Shown here: positions 39,903-47,428 of the stretch, in pieces
Numbering within the stretch: position 1 is the stretch's first letter
How the letters are laid out: each line of letters begins with the position of its first letter
NCBI RefSeq assembly: GCF_003030345.1
Contig: NZ_CP028158.1
Span: 4,154,001 to 4,218,000 of the forward strand
DNA length: 64,000 nucleotides
Origin: Plantactinospora sp. BC1
GTDB taxonomy: Bacteria; Actinomycetota; Actinomycetes; Mycobacteriales; Micromonosporaceae
Reading direction: 5' to 3'
Made by a program: the position numbers and the translations under genes
The notes under the pieces: model-generated
Told to the model about the DNA's origin: nothing
Databases searched by the model: none
Seen by the model: only the letters and a program-made list of their open reading frames with translations

Positions 39903-41159
39903 TCAACCGCCGTTGGCCGGTGTCGGGGTCGGTGCGACGTTAGCCGCGACCCATTCGTCCATTGTGTCCGCCGCCATCGCACGGTACATGCCCAGCGCCT
40001 TCTCCCGGTCCGACACCACCACCGACTCGCCGTTGATGGTCTCGCTGCCGTTGTGCGGGCTGGTGATGAACCGGAGGTTGTCGCCGCGCAGGTTGCGGAA
40101 CTGGATCGCCATGTCGACCAGCGAGAAGCCCTCGTCGACGGTGACCGCGTTGGTGACCGACTTGAGGAAGGCGTTCAGCTTGCCGGGGTTGGTCAGCGTG
40201 CCGGTACTGGCCGCCTTGTCCATCAGTGCCCGCAGGAACTCCTGCTGGTGGCGCATCCGGGCGAAGTCGCCGTCCGGGAACTGCTTGCGCTGCCGGATCC
40301 AGTCCAGCGCCTCGGCCCCGTTCATGTGGTTGACGCCCTTGGTGAACTTCCGGTACGGCTTGTGGATCGAGGTGATGTTCCGCTCGACCTTCAGGTCGAC
40401 CCCGCCGAGGGCGTCGGTGACCTCCTTGAAGCCGGCGAAGTCGATCGCCATCACGTGGTCGATCCGGACGTCGGTGAAGCACTCCACGGTGCGTACCGCA
40501 AGCGGCAGGCCGCCGAACGCGAAGGCCGCGTTGATCTTGCCCCGTTCGCCGCTGCCGCACTCCGCCTTGGCGTTCTCCGGAATCGGCACGTAGAGGTCGC
40601 GGGGCACCGAGACCAGGTACGCCTTGTCGTGGCTGGCCGGAATGTGCATCACGATGATGGTGTCGGCCCGCCACTTGCTGGCCTCGTTGATCGGGGCGTC
40701 CGGGTCCCGGGAGTCGCTGCCGACCAGCAGGATGTTCAACGCGCCGCTGACCGACTTCGGCCGCCCGTCGGCCAGCTCGGCGAACGGGTCCGTCCGGGCC
40801 AGGTCCTTGTCGAGCCCCCTGACGTAGAGCCAGAGGCCACCGCTGGTGAGTAGGCCGAGCACCAGCACCGCGACGCCGACGACCAGTGCGATCCGGCCCC
40901 ACCGGGGGCGTGGGCCGCGCCGGCCGGGGTCGCCGGGCAGACCCGGGCCGCCGGGACCGCCCGGGCCACCGCCGCCGGGACCGGCCGGCGAGTCGAATGG
41001 ACGGGCCTGACCTGGTACGCCGGACACCTGTGCCCGGCCGGAGATCCGGCCCGGTCCGGTCGCCCGGCCCTGGCCGGGCACGGAGGACCGGCCGGCGGAT
41101 CCGCCGGTCGTCATCCGGTACGAACTGCCGGTCGCGTTCGGGGGAGGGCTTGCGAACAT
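39903..41159 (-). CDS. LCP-family cell-wall ligase
   Basis: A 418-residue type II membrane protein, first of the three by transcription order. A Pro/Gly-rich cytoplasmic region of about 85 residues contains GGGGPGGPGGPGLPGDPG. One membrane helix (IALVVGVAVLVLGLLTSGGL) follows, then the LCP domain: LNILLVGSDSRDPDAP, RADTIIVMHIPASHDKAYLV, SVPRDLYVPIP, KINAAFAFGG, DFAGFKEVTDALGGVDLKVE and ALDWIRQRKQFPDGDFARMR. It follows the epimerase gene by 75 nt. This one keeps the KINAAF and WIRQRK variants typical of wall-teichoic or arabinogalactan ligases. Confidence 0.93.
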   Translation of the reverse strand: MFASPPPNATGSSYRMTTGGSAGRSSVPGQGRATGPGRISGRAQVSGVPGQARPFDSPAGPGGGGPGGPGGPGLPGDPGRRGPRPRWGRIALVVGVAVLVLGLLTSGGLWLYVRGLDKDLARTDPFAELADGRPKSVSGALNILLVGSDSRDPDAPINEASKWRADTIIVMHIPASHDKAYLVSVPRDLYVPIPENAKAECGSGERGKINAAFAFGGLPLAVRTVECFTDVRIDHVMAIDFAGFKEVTDALGGVDLKVERNITSIHKPYRKFTKGVNHMNGAEALDWIRQRKQFPDGDFARMRHQQEFLRALMDKAASTGTLTNPGKLNAFLKSVTNAVTVDEGFSLVDMAIQFRNLRGDNLRFITSPHNGSETINGESVVVSDREKALGMYRAMAADTMDEWVAANVAPTPTPANGG

Positions 41160-41234
41160 GCCCTCAGGGTACGTAGCGGAACCAAGAAACCGCTGTGTGC
41201 CACGGCCCGGCTGGCGCGAGCCGGGTATCCTCCG

Positions 41235-42215
41235 CTAGCCCGCCAGCCGCTGGCTGAAGTGCTCGATCGTCCGGCGCAGCCCCTCGGCCGGGGTCACCTC
41301 GGGTTCGTAGCCGAGCCGCTCCCGGGCGAGGGTCAGATCCGGCCGGCGCATCTCCGGGTCGTCGGCGGTCCGGGTGACATAGGTCACCTGCGAGCCGCTT
41401 CCGGCCAACCCGGCGATCGTCTCGGCCAGCTCGCGCATCGACACCTCGTGCTCGGTGCCGCAGTTGATCGGGCCGGTCTCGGTGGAGTCGAGCAGCAGCA
41501 GGATGCCCCGGACCAGGTCGCTCACGTAGCAGATGGACCGGGTCTGCGCGCCGGTGCCGTGCACGGTCAGCGGCTCGCCGCGCAGCGCCTGGGTGATGAA
41601 GGTGGGGATCGCCCGCCCGTCGTCCGGCCGCATCCGGGGGCCGTACGTGTTGAAGATCCGGACGATGCCGACGTCGAGCCCGTGGTAGCGGTGGTACGCC
41701 ATCGTGCTCGCCTCGGCGAACCGCTTGGCCTCGTCGTAGACGCTGCGTACGCCGATCGGGTTGACGTTGCCCCAGTACGTCTCGACCTGCGGGTGCACCT
41801 GCGGGTCGCCGTACGCCTCGGAGGTGGAGGCCAGGATGAACCGGGCCCGGTCGGCGACGGCCCGGTCGAGCAGGTGCAGGGTGGCCAGCGAACCGACCCG
41901 GAGGATCTCGATCGGCAGCGTGGCGAAGTCGGTGGGGCTGGCCGGCGAGGCCAGGTGCATGATGGCGTCGAACCGCTCGGCCATCGCCGGGTGGTGCGCC
42001 GGAAGCCCTTCCGAGACGTCGGCCTCGACCAGGGTGAACCGGGGGTGCTCCGCCAGGTGGGCGACGTTCTCCTTGGAGCCGGTGACGAAGTTGTCCACCG
42101 CGACCACCGTGCAGCCCCGCGCGATCAGCGCGTCGACCAGGTGGGATGGGACGAATCCGGCACCGCCGGTGACGAGGATCCGGTGTTCCGCTCCGAAACG
42201 CTGGGCTACCACCAT
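41235..42215 (-). CDS. NAD-dependent epimerase/decarboxylase (UDP-glucuronate decarboxylase-like)
   Basis: A 326-residue extended SDR. RILVTGGAGFVPSHLVDALI binds NAD. MHLASPASPTDF, STSEAYGDPQVHPQ, and the catalytic YxxxK in VYDEAKRFAEA (Tyr and Lys spaced by EA) follow. FNTYGPRMRPDDGRAIPTFI and RSICYVSDLVRGI are typical of UDP-xylose synthase-type enzymes, which convert UDP-glucuronate to UDP-xylose. Its position upstream of the LCP genes suggests it supplies a nucleotide sugar for a wall polymer. The substrate is inferred from family resemblance only. Confidence 0.85.
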   Translation of the reverse strand: MVVAQRFGAEHRILVTGGAGFVPSHLVDALIARGCTVVAVDNFVTGSKENVAHLAEHPRFTLVEADVSEGLPAHHPAMAERFDAIMHLASPASPTDFATLPIEILRVGSLATLHLLDRAVADRARFILASTSEAYGDPQVHPQVETYWGNVNPIGVRSVYDEAKRFAEASTMAYHRYHGLDVGIVRIFNTYGPRMRPDDGRAIPTFITQALRGEPLTVHGTGAQTRSICYVSDLVRGILLLLDSTETGPINCGTEHEVSMRELAETIAGLAGSGSQVTYVTRTADDPEMRRPDLTLARERLGYEPEVTPAEGLRRTIEHFSQRLAG

Positions 42216-42272
42216 AGGCCCAGCCTACCCAGAAGGCTGATCTCCGGCTGGCCGAGGGACCCGGCCGGAGAT

Positions 42273-42343
42273 GGTCCGCACGGGAGGAGTCGAACGGGTG
42301 GTGCCGGGCCACTTTCGGCCCGACACCACCCGTTGTGCGGATC
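42273..42343 (-). terminator. Large nested hairpin downstream of actP
   Basis: The inner stem CGGGTGGTG-CCGGGCC pairs with GGCCCG-CACCACCCG (42295-42332). An outer GGTCCGCAC (42273-42281) pairs with GTGCGGATC (42335-42343) apart from one mismatch. It sits 33 nt past the symporter stop on the minus strand. A further hairpin (ATCTCCGGC/GCCGGAGAT, 42240-42272) follows. Confidence 0.75.
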
Positions 42344-42375
42344 TGACTATCCGTGATCTTTTCCGGAGTCGCCGG

Positions 42376-44070
42376 TCAGTGCGCCCCGGCGCCGGTGAGG
42401 GAACGGACCTCCAGTTCGGCGTACTTGTCCTCGTCCAGCTCCTTCGAGATGATCGTGCCGATCCAACCGCAGAGGAAGCCGATCGGGATGGAGATGATGC
42501 CCGGGTTGGAGAGCGGGAACCACTGCCAGTCGTGGTCCGGGAACATCGCGGTGGGCGCCCCGGAGACCACCGGGGAGAAGAACACCAGCCCGACGGCGCT
42601 GATCAGACCGCCGTAGATCGCCCAGACCGCACCCGAGGTGTTGAACCTGCGCCAGAAGAGGCTGTAGAGGATCGCCGGCAGGTTGCCGGAGGCCGCCACC
42701 GCGAAGGCCAGCGCCACCAGGAACGCCACGTTCAGGTTCTGCGCGAAGATCGACAGCACGATCGAGATCGCGCCGATGATCAGGGCCGAGACCCGGGCGA
42801 CGTTGACCTCCTGCCGCTCCGACGCCTCGCCGCCCTTGATGACGTTGGCGTAGAAGTCGTGCGCCAGGCTGGACGAGGAGGCCAGGGTGAGCCCGGCGAC
42901 CACCGCGAGGATGGTGGCGAAGGCCACCGCCGCGATGACCGCGAGCAGGGCGGCCCCGCCGACGTCGCCGCCGAAGAAGTCGACCCCGAGCGCCTCGGCG
43001 AGCTGCGGTGCCGCGGTGTTGCCGGCCGCGTCCTGCGCGGTGATCGCCTCCCGGCCCACCAGGGCCGCCGCGCCGAAGCCGAGGGCCAGGGTGAACAGGT
43101 AGAAGGTGCCGATGATGCCGATGGCCCAGAGCACGCTCTTCCGGGCCGCCTTGGCGGTCGGCACGGTGTAGAAGCGGATCAGGATGTGCGGCAGGCCGGC
43201 CGTACCGAGCACCAGGGCGATGCCGAGGGAGAGCAGGTCGACCTTGTTGTAGAAGGTCTTCGTCGCGTCCCCGGCTACCTCGACGCCGTACCGCAGCCCC
43301 GGTTCGAGGAACGCCTGACCCTTGCCGGAGGCGTTCGCCGCGTCGCCGAGCAGGTTGGAGAGGTTGAACTTGTAGTGCGCCAGCACCAGGATCGTCATCA
43401 CCAGGGCGCCGCCCATCAGCAGGAACGCCTTGACGATCTGCACGTAGGTGGTGCCCTTCATGCCACCGACCGTGACATAGATGATCATGAGAGCGCCGAC
43501 CATGATGATGGTGGCGATCTTCGCCGCGTCCGCGTCCATGCCGAGGAACGTGGTGCCCGGCCGGATGCCCAGCAGCAGCGCCACCAGGGCACCCGCGCCG
43601 ACCATCTGGGCCAGCAGGTAGAAGATCGAGACGGTGATCGTGGAGACCGCCGCCGCCGTCCGGACCGGCTTCTGCCGCATCCGGAACGCGAGCACGTCGG
43701 CCATCGTGTAGCGACCCGAGTTCCGCAGCAGCTCCGCCACCAGCAGCAGGGCGACCAGCCAGGCGACCAGGAACCCGATCGAGTAGAGGAAGCCGTCGTA
43801 GCCGTACAGCGCGATGATGCCGGCGATGCCGAGGAACGACGCGGCCGACATGTAGTCGCCGCCGATCGCCATGCCGTTCTGGAAGCCGGAGAACGAGCGG
43901 CCACCCGCGTAGTAGTCGGTGGCCGTCTTGGTCTGCCGGCTGGCCCAGATGGTGATCGCCAGGGTCACCGCGACGAAGACTAGGAAGAGCGTGATGGTCA
44001 GGGTACGGGCGGTGCTGCTGCTCCCCGCCTCCGCCGCCAGGGTGAACCCGGCGAGGACGTCTCGACTCAT
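42376..44070 (-). CDS. actP: Cation/acetate symporter (SSS family)
   Basis: A 564-residue sodium:solute symporter of the ActP type with about 13 membrane helices. Signature stretches are TDYYAGGRSFSGFQNGMAIG, GDYMSAASFLGIAGIIALYG, FYLLAQMVGAGALVALLLGI, VGGMKGTTYVQIVKAFLLMG, GTAGLPHILIRFYTVP and LAFAVAASGNLPAILYSLFW. It imports acetate or a related short monocarboxylate with a cation. It overlaps the DUF485 gene by 4 nt (ATGA), the conserved pairing for ActP/YjcH. Confidence 0.94.
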   Translation of the reverse strand: MSRDVLAGFTLAAEAGSSSTARTLTITLFLVFVAVTLAITIWASRQTKTATDYYAGGRSFSGFQNGMAIGGDYMSAASFLGIAGIIALYGYDGFLYSIGFLVAWLVALLLVAELLRNSGRYTMADVLAFRMRQKPVRTAAAVSTITVSIFYLLAQMVGAGALVALLLGIRPGTTFLGMDADAAKIATIIMVGALMIIYVTVGGMKGTTYVQIVKAFLLMGGALVMTILVLAHYKFNLSNLLGDAANASGKGQAFLEPGLRYGVEVAGDATKTFYNKVDLLSLGIALVLGTAGLPHILIRFYTVPTAKAARKSVLWAIGIIGTFYLFTLALGFGAAALVGREAITAQDAAGNTAAPQLAEALGVDFFGGDVGGAALLAVIAAVAFATILAVVAGLTLASSSSLAHDFYANVIKGGEASERQEVNVARVSALIIGAISIVLSIFAQNLNVAFLVALAFAVAASGNLPAILYSLFWRRFNTSGAVWAIYGGLISAVGLVFFSPVVSGAPTAMFPDHDWQWFPLSNPGIISIPIGFLCGWIGTIISKELDEDKYAELEVRSLTGAGAH

Positions 44071-44435
44071 GAGGCCGCCTCCTCCTTCCGCTCGTCCGTC
44101 ACGCCGTTGAGTTCCTCACGGATCTTGTCGGCGGTCGGGTCCAACCTCCGCTCGGCGTACCGGGAGTAGAGCCAGGCGATCAGGAAGGTGGAGACGAACT
44201 GCAACAGCCCGAAGACGAGGGCCACGTTGATGTTGCCGACGATCTTGGTGCCCATGAAACCGCGCGCGTACGCCGAGAGGATCACGTAGAGCGCGTACCA
44301 GAGAAAGAACGCCACGGTCATCGGAAAGACGAAGCCGCGCAGCGCCTTGCGCAACCCGACGAACTCGTCCGATCGCTGTGCGGCGACGTACCGGTCCGGG
44401 GGTGCGCTGGCCGGTGCGGGAGTGTCCGTAGACAT
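44067..44435 (-). CDS. DUF485 membrane protein, YjcH-like
   Basis: A 122-residue protein with two membrane helices (VFPMTVAFFLWYALYVILSA and VALVFGLLQFVSTFLIAWLY) and a basic C-terminus. The DUF485 pattern LRKALRGFVFPMTVAFFLWY is clear, with RYAERRLDPTADKIREEL after the second helix. YjcH-like proteins accompany ActP-type symporters and probably help in their assembly or activity. It is the first gene of the actP operon and starts at ATG 44435, with GGTGGTGAG ahead. Confidence 0.92.
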   Translation of the reverse strand: MSTDTPAPASAPPDRYVAAQRSDEFVGLRKALRGFVFPMTVAFFLWYALYVILSAYARGFMGTKIVGNINVALVFGLLQFVSTFLIAWLYSRYAERRLDPTADKIREELNGVTDERKEEAAS

Positions 44436-44651
44436 GCTGGTCTCACCACCTTCGCAGGGGCAGGGGAGTTTCCGCGCACCGTATGGAGCCGTCCGGATAT
44501 CGGAAAGCAGTGATCCGGAGCCTGGTCGGCGGCTGCGCCGAACGGGCCGGTGGCTGCGCCCAGTGACCCCGGTCACGCCGCTTGGCGACACGCCCGCAGC
44601 CTGCGACGGTGCGGAAAGCGCGCCCCCGGTCGTCCGCCGAGGCGCGCCGTC

Positions 44652-44731
44652 GACCCGCCGGGTGAAACGTGAACCGGCCGGGTGAACCGCTAACCGGCCG
44701 GGTGAACCGTCAGCCGGCCAGGTCGCGGTAG
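44652..44731. repeat. 20-bp tandem repeat at the 3' end of the flavin reductase-like gene
   Basis: Four adjoining units of 20 nt start at 44652, 44672, 44692 and 44712. The middle two match at 18 of 20 positions (ACCGGCCGGGTGAACCG core). The repeat spans the stop codon at 44710-44712. Confidence 0.8.
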
Positions 44732-45282
44732 CGGCCGCGGTGGTGCAGCAGCGGTGCCGCCGCCTCGGCCAGCTCGACCGTCTCGATGGTGGCCTCGACC
44801 AGCAGCGCCCAGCCGTACTCCCGGGCCCCGTCCAGCCGGCAGCCGGCCCAGCCGCCGATCCCGGCCCGCGCCCCGCCCGGCACCGGCCCGTACGGCGTAC
44901 CCGTCCACTCGCCGGAGGCGAAGAGCCCGCCCGGGGCCGGGAACAGCCCGGCGAACCGGTCGGCGAGCTGCCGGTGGGCCGGGCCGAGCAGCGTCACCGC
45001 GAACCGGCCGCTGCCGGACGCCGCCGCCCACAGCTCCGACTCCTCGTCGACGAGTCCGAGCAGTCGACCCGGCTCACCGTCGGCGACCAGGGTGGACGAG
45101 ACGGTCAGCCCGGCCGGACCGGTCGGCTCGCCGGTCGGGGTCGTCCCCGCGTACGCCGTCCAGAGCGTCACCGGCGCCGGCAGCCGGCCGCGCAGCCGAC
45201 GCACCGGGGAGCGGTCCCGCTCCGGGGTGGCGAACGGGTCGGTGTGATGGATCTGCCCACCCGGCGACTCGGCTCGGTTCAC
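44710..45282 (-). CDS. Flavin-reductase-like FMN-binding protein
   Basis: A 190-residue split-barrel flavoprotein-like protein: LPAPVTLWTAYAGTTPTGEP, GLTVSSTLVADGEPGRLLGL, FAVTLLGPAHRQLADRFAGL, and AREYGWALLVEATIETVELA. The family binds FMN and uses NAD(P)H. Several substrate-specific subgroups are possible. GTG 45282 starts the protein with GGGGCG just ahead. It is separated from the two symporter operons and lies on the same strand. Confidence 0.8.
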   Translation of the reverse strand: MNRAESPGGQIHHTDPFATPERDRSPVRRLRGRLPAPVTLWTAYAGTTPTGEPTGPAGLTVSSTLVADGEPGRLLGLVDEESELWAAASGSGRFAVTLLGPAHRQLADRFAGLFPAPGGLFASGEWTGTPYGPVPGGARAGIGGWAGCRLDGAREYGWALLVEATIETVELAEAAAPLLHHRGRYRDLAG

Positions 45283-45334
45283 CGCCCCATTGTGCCGGCG
45301 GTCCCGCCCCGGCGGCGGCGATGCCCGGACAGCG

Positions 45335-46978
45335 TCACAGCCGCAGCGTCTCCGGGGCGTGCAGCCGCAGCATCGTCGCGGCGATGTCGGTCGGCGCCCG
45401 GCGCCGGGTGGCCAGCGAGACGGTCACCATCACGGTGAAGGCCAGCGGCACCGTCCAGGCGGCCGGCTGGGCGATCAGCACGGCGGGCCAGCCGGCCAGC
45501 TCCGGCCCGACCACGGTGAAGAGCACCGCCCCGACCGCCGCGCCCCCGCCGGCCAGGATCCCGGCCGCCGCCCCGGCGTCGGTCAGGCCGCGCCACCAGA
45601 TGCCGAGCACCAGCAGCGGGCAGAAGCTCGACGCGGCGACCGCGAAGGCCAGCCCCACCACCTGGGAGACGTCCAACCCGGAGACGTTCAGCGCCAGCAC
45701 CATCGGCACCAGCCCGCCGACGACCGTGGCCAGCCGGAAGTCGCGTACCGAGCCACGGCCGAGCACGTCGGTGGAGAGCACCCCGGCCACGCTGGTGAGC
45801 AGGCCGGAGGAGGTGGAGAGGAAGGCGGCGAACGCACCGGCGGCGACCAGGGCGGCCAGCAGCTGCCCGGTCAGGCCGTCGCCGAGCGCCGCGCCGGGCA
45901 GCAGTACCACCACCGCGTCGGTCCGCCCGGTCAGCAGCAGTTGCGGGGTGTAGATCCGGCCGAGGACGCCGTACAGGGTGGGGAAGAGGTAGAAGGCGCC
46001 GACCAGGGCCAGCACCACCAGGGTGGTGCGGCGGGCCGCCGCGCCGTCCGGATTGGTGTAGAACCGCACGAGTACGTGCGGCAGTCCCATCGTGCCGAGA
46101 AAGGTCGCCAGGATCAGCGAGTAGGTGGCGAAGAGCCCCCGGTCGTCGTTGCCGGCCATGCTCGGCAGCAGCCAGTCCGCTCCCCTGGCGGCCTGCACGC
46201 CGGAGACCTCCGGCACCGGCTCACCGGCCGCGAAGCTCAGCTCCTCGCCGGGGCGTACCTCCCGGAAGGAGCCGTCCGGCAGGGTGAGCCTGGCCGGCTC
46301 CTCGACCACGACGGTGGTCGCGGCCGGGAAGACCGGACCACCGACCGGGGTCACCGGCGGTCGGGCGTCCGCCTGCCACTGCAACACCAGGAAGATCGCG
46401 GGTACGGCCAGCGCGGTGAGCTTCAGCCAGTACTGGAACGCCTGCACGAAGGTGACCGCGCGCATCCCGCCCAGCGCCACGTTGGCGGTGACCACGGCGC
46501 CGACCAGCAGCGCACCCAGCTCGTACGGCCCACCGGCGACCGTGGTCAGGGTCAGCCCGGCCCCCTGCAACTGTGGCACCAGATAGAGCCAGCCGATGAA
46601 GACCACGAAGGCGGTGGCCAGCTTGCGCAGCCGGCGGGAGCCGAGCCGCAGCTCGCAGAAGTCGGGCAGGGTGAACGCCCCGGAGCGGCGCAGCGGCGCG
46701 GCCACGAAGAGCAGCAGCGCCAGGTAGCCGGCGGCGAACCCGACCGGATACCAGAGCACGTCCACGCCGTACTTGAGGATCAGGCCGGCGATGCCGAGGA
46801 ACGAGGCGGCAGAGAGGTATTCCCCGCCGATCGCCGCCGCGTTCCAGGTCGGGCTGACCATCCGGGACGCCACCAGGAAGTCCGAGGTGGTCCGGGCCAG
46901 GGTCAGCCCGTAGAAGCCGATCGCCACCGTGACCAGGGTGACCACGATGATCGCCGGCACGGTGTAGACGTTGCCCAC
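45335..46978 (-). CDS. SSS-family symporter with extracytoplasmic insertion
   Basis: A 547-residue symporter paralogous to ActP. Core motifs: TSDFLVASRMVSPTWNAAAI, GGEYLSAASFLGIAGLILKY, GWLYLVPQLQGAGLTLTTVA, GTMGLPHVLVRFYTNPDG, FAAFLSTSSGLLTSVAGVLS and VVGLAFAVAASSFCPLLVLG. About 75 residues between two helices (about 206-280) are hydrophilic and not part of the SSS core, probably an external loop. The solute is unassigned; acetate, propionate or another carboxylate is likely. It directly follows the small membrane protein gene (1-nt gap, TGAGGTG). Confidence 0.88.
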   Translation of the reverse strand: MGNVYTVPAIIVVTLVTVAIGFYGLTLARTTSDFLVASRMVSPTWNAAAIGGEYLSAASFLGIAGLILKYGVDVLWYPVGFAAGYLALLLFVAAPLRRSGAFTLPDFCELRLGSRRLRKLATAFVVFIGWLYLVPQLQGAGLTLTTVAGGPYELGALLVGAVVTANVALGGMRAVTFVQAFQYWLKLTALAVPAIFLVLQWQADARPPVTPVGGPVFPAATTVVVEEPARLTLPDGSFREVRPGEELSFAAGEPVPEVSGVQAARGADWLLPSMAGNDDRGLFATYSLILATFLGTMGLPHVLVRFYTNPDGAAARRTTLVVLALVGAFYLFPTLYGVLGRIYTPQLLLTGRTDAVVVLLPGAALGDGLTGQLLAALVAAGAFAAFLSTSSGLLTSVAGVLSTDVLGRGSVRDFRLATVVGGLVPMVLALNVSGLDVSQVVGLAFAVAASSFCPLLVLGIWWRGLTDAGAAAGILAGGGAAVGAVLFTVVGPELAGWPAVLIAQPAAWTVPLAFTVMVTVSLATRRRAPTDIAATMLRLHAPETLRL

Positions 46979-46979
46979 C

Positions 46980-47393
46980 TCAACGCTCCGGCCGCTGCAC
47001 CACGTCGGTGAAGTCCTGCTCGTTGCGCTCCGCCAGGTGCACGTACGCCCAGCCGACCGCGACCAGGAACGGGAAGGCGGCCACCCCGAGCAGCAGCCAG
47101 GGCAGGTTGACCCCGAAGAGCTTCGCCGTGCCGACCTCCGGGGCGATCGCGAAGAGCAGCGGCAGCCCGCCGAGCCCGATCCCGACCACCAGCGACAACC
47201 GCAGCGCGAGGGCGAGCTGGGCGCGGATCAGCCCCCGCAGCAGCGCCTCGCCGACCTGGGTCTGCTGGGTCAGCTCGGCCCGGGTCCGCTCGGCGCCGGT
47301 GCCGCTGCGGGCCACCTCGGCCAGCACCACCCGGGTCCGGCGCGGCGGTCCGGGCGGCCCCGGCTCCGGCTGCGGATCGATGGGGATGGCCAC
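46980..47393 (-). CDS. Small membrane partner of the SSS symporter
   Basis: A 137-residue protein with a cytoplasmic charged N-terminus (about 55 residues) and two membrane helices (LSLVVGIGLGGLPLLFAIAP and LPWLLLGVAAFPFLVAVGWA), ending in YVHLAERNEQDFTDVV. The position and topology match DUF485/DUF4212 partners of acetate symporters, although the sequence is not a clear member of either. GTG 47393. The stop is 1 nt from the symporter start, so the two are coupled. Confidence 0.75.
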   Translation of the reverse strand: MAIPIDPQPEPGPPGPPRRTRVVLAEVARSGTGAERTRAELTQQTQVGEALLRGLIRAQLALALRLSLVVGIGLGGLPLLFAIAPEVGTAKLFGVNLPWLLLGVAAFPFLVAVGWAYVHLAERNEQDFTDVVQRPER

Positions 47394-47428
47394 CTCGGCA
47401 GTCTCACCGGCTGGCCGGGAATGTCAAG

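Noticed and set aside
42270-42345. Possible tRNA on the minus strand: a 7-bp acceptor-like stem TCCGCAC/GTGCGGA followed by CCA, and GTTCGACTCC resembling a T-loop.
   Set aside because: No D-arm, anticodon arm or paired T-stem can be drawn; the interior is one long GC hairpin. It fits a terminator after actP.
44641-44731. Short CRISPR-like array of 20-bp repeats.
   Set aside because: Units are contiguous without spacers and no cas genes are present; it is a simple tandem repeat.
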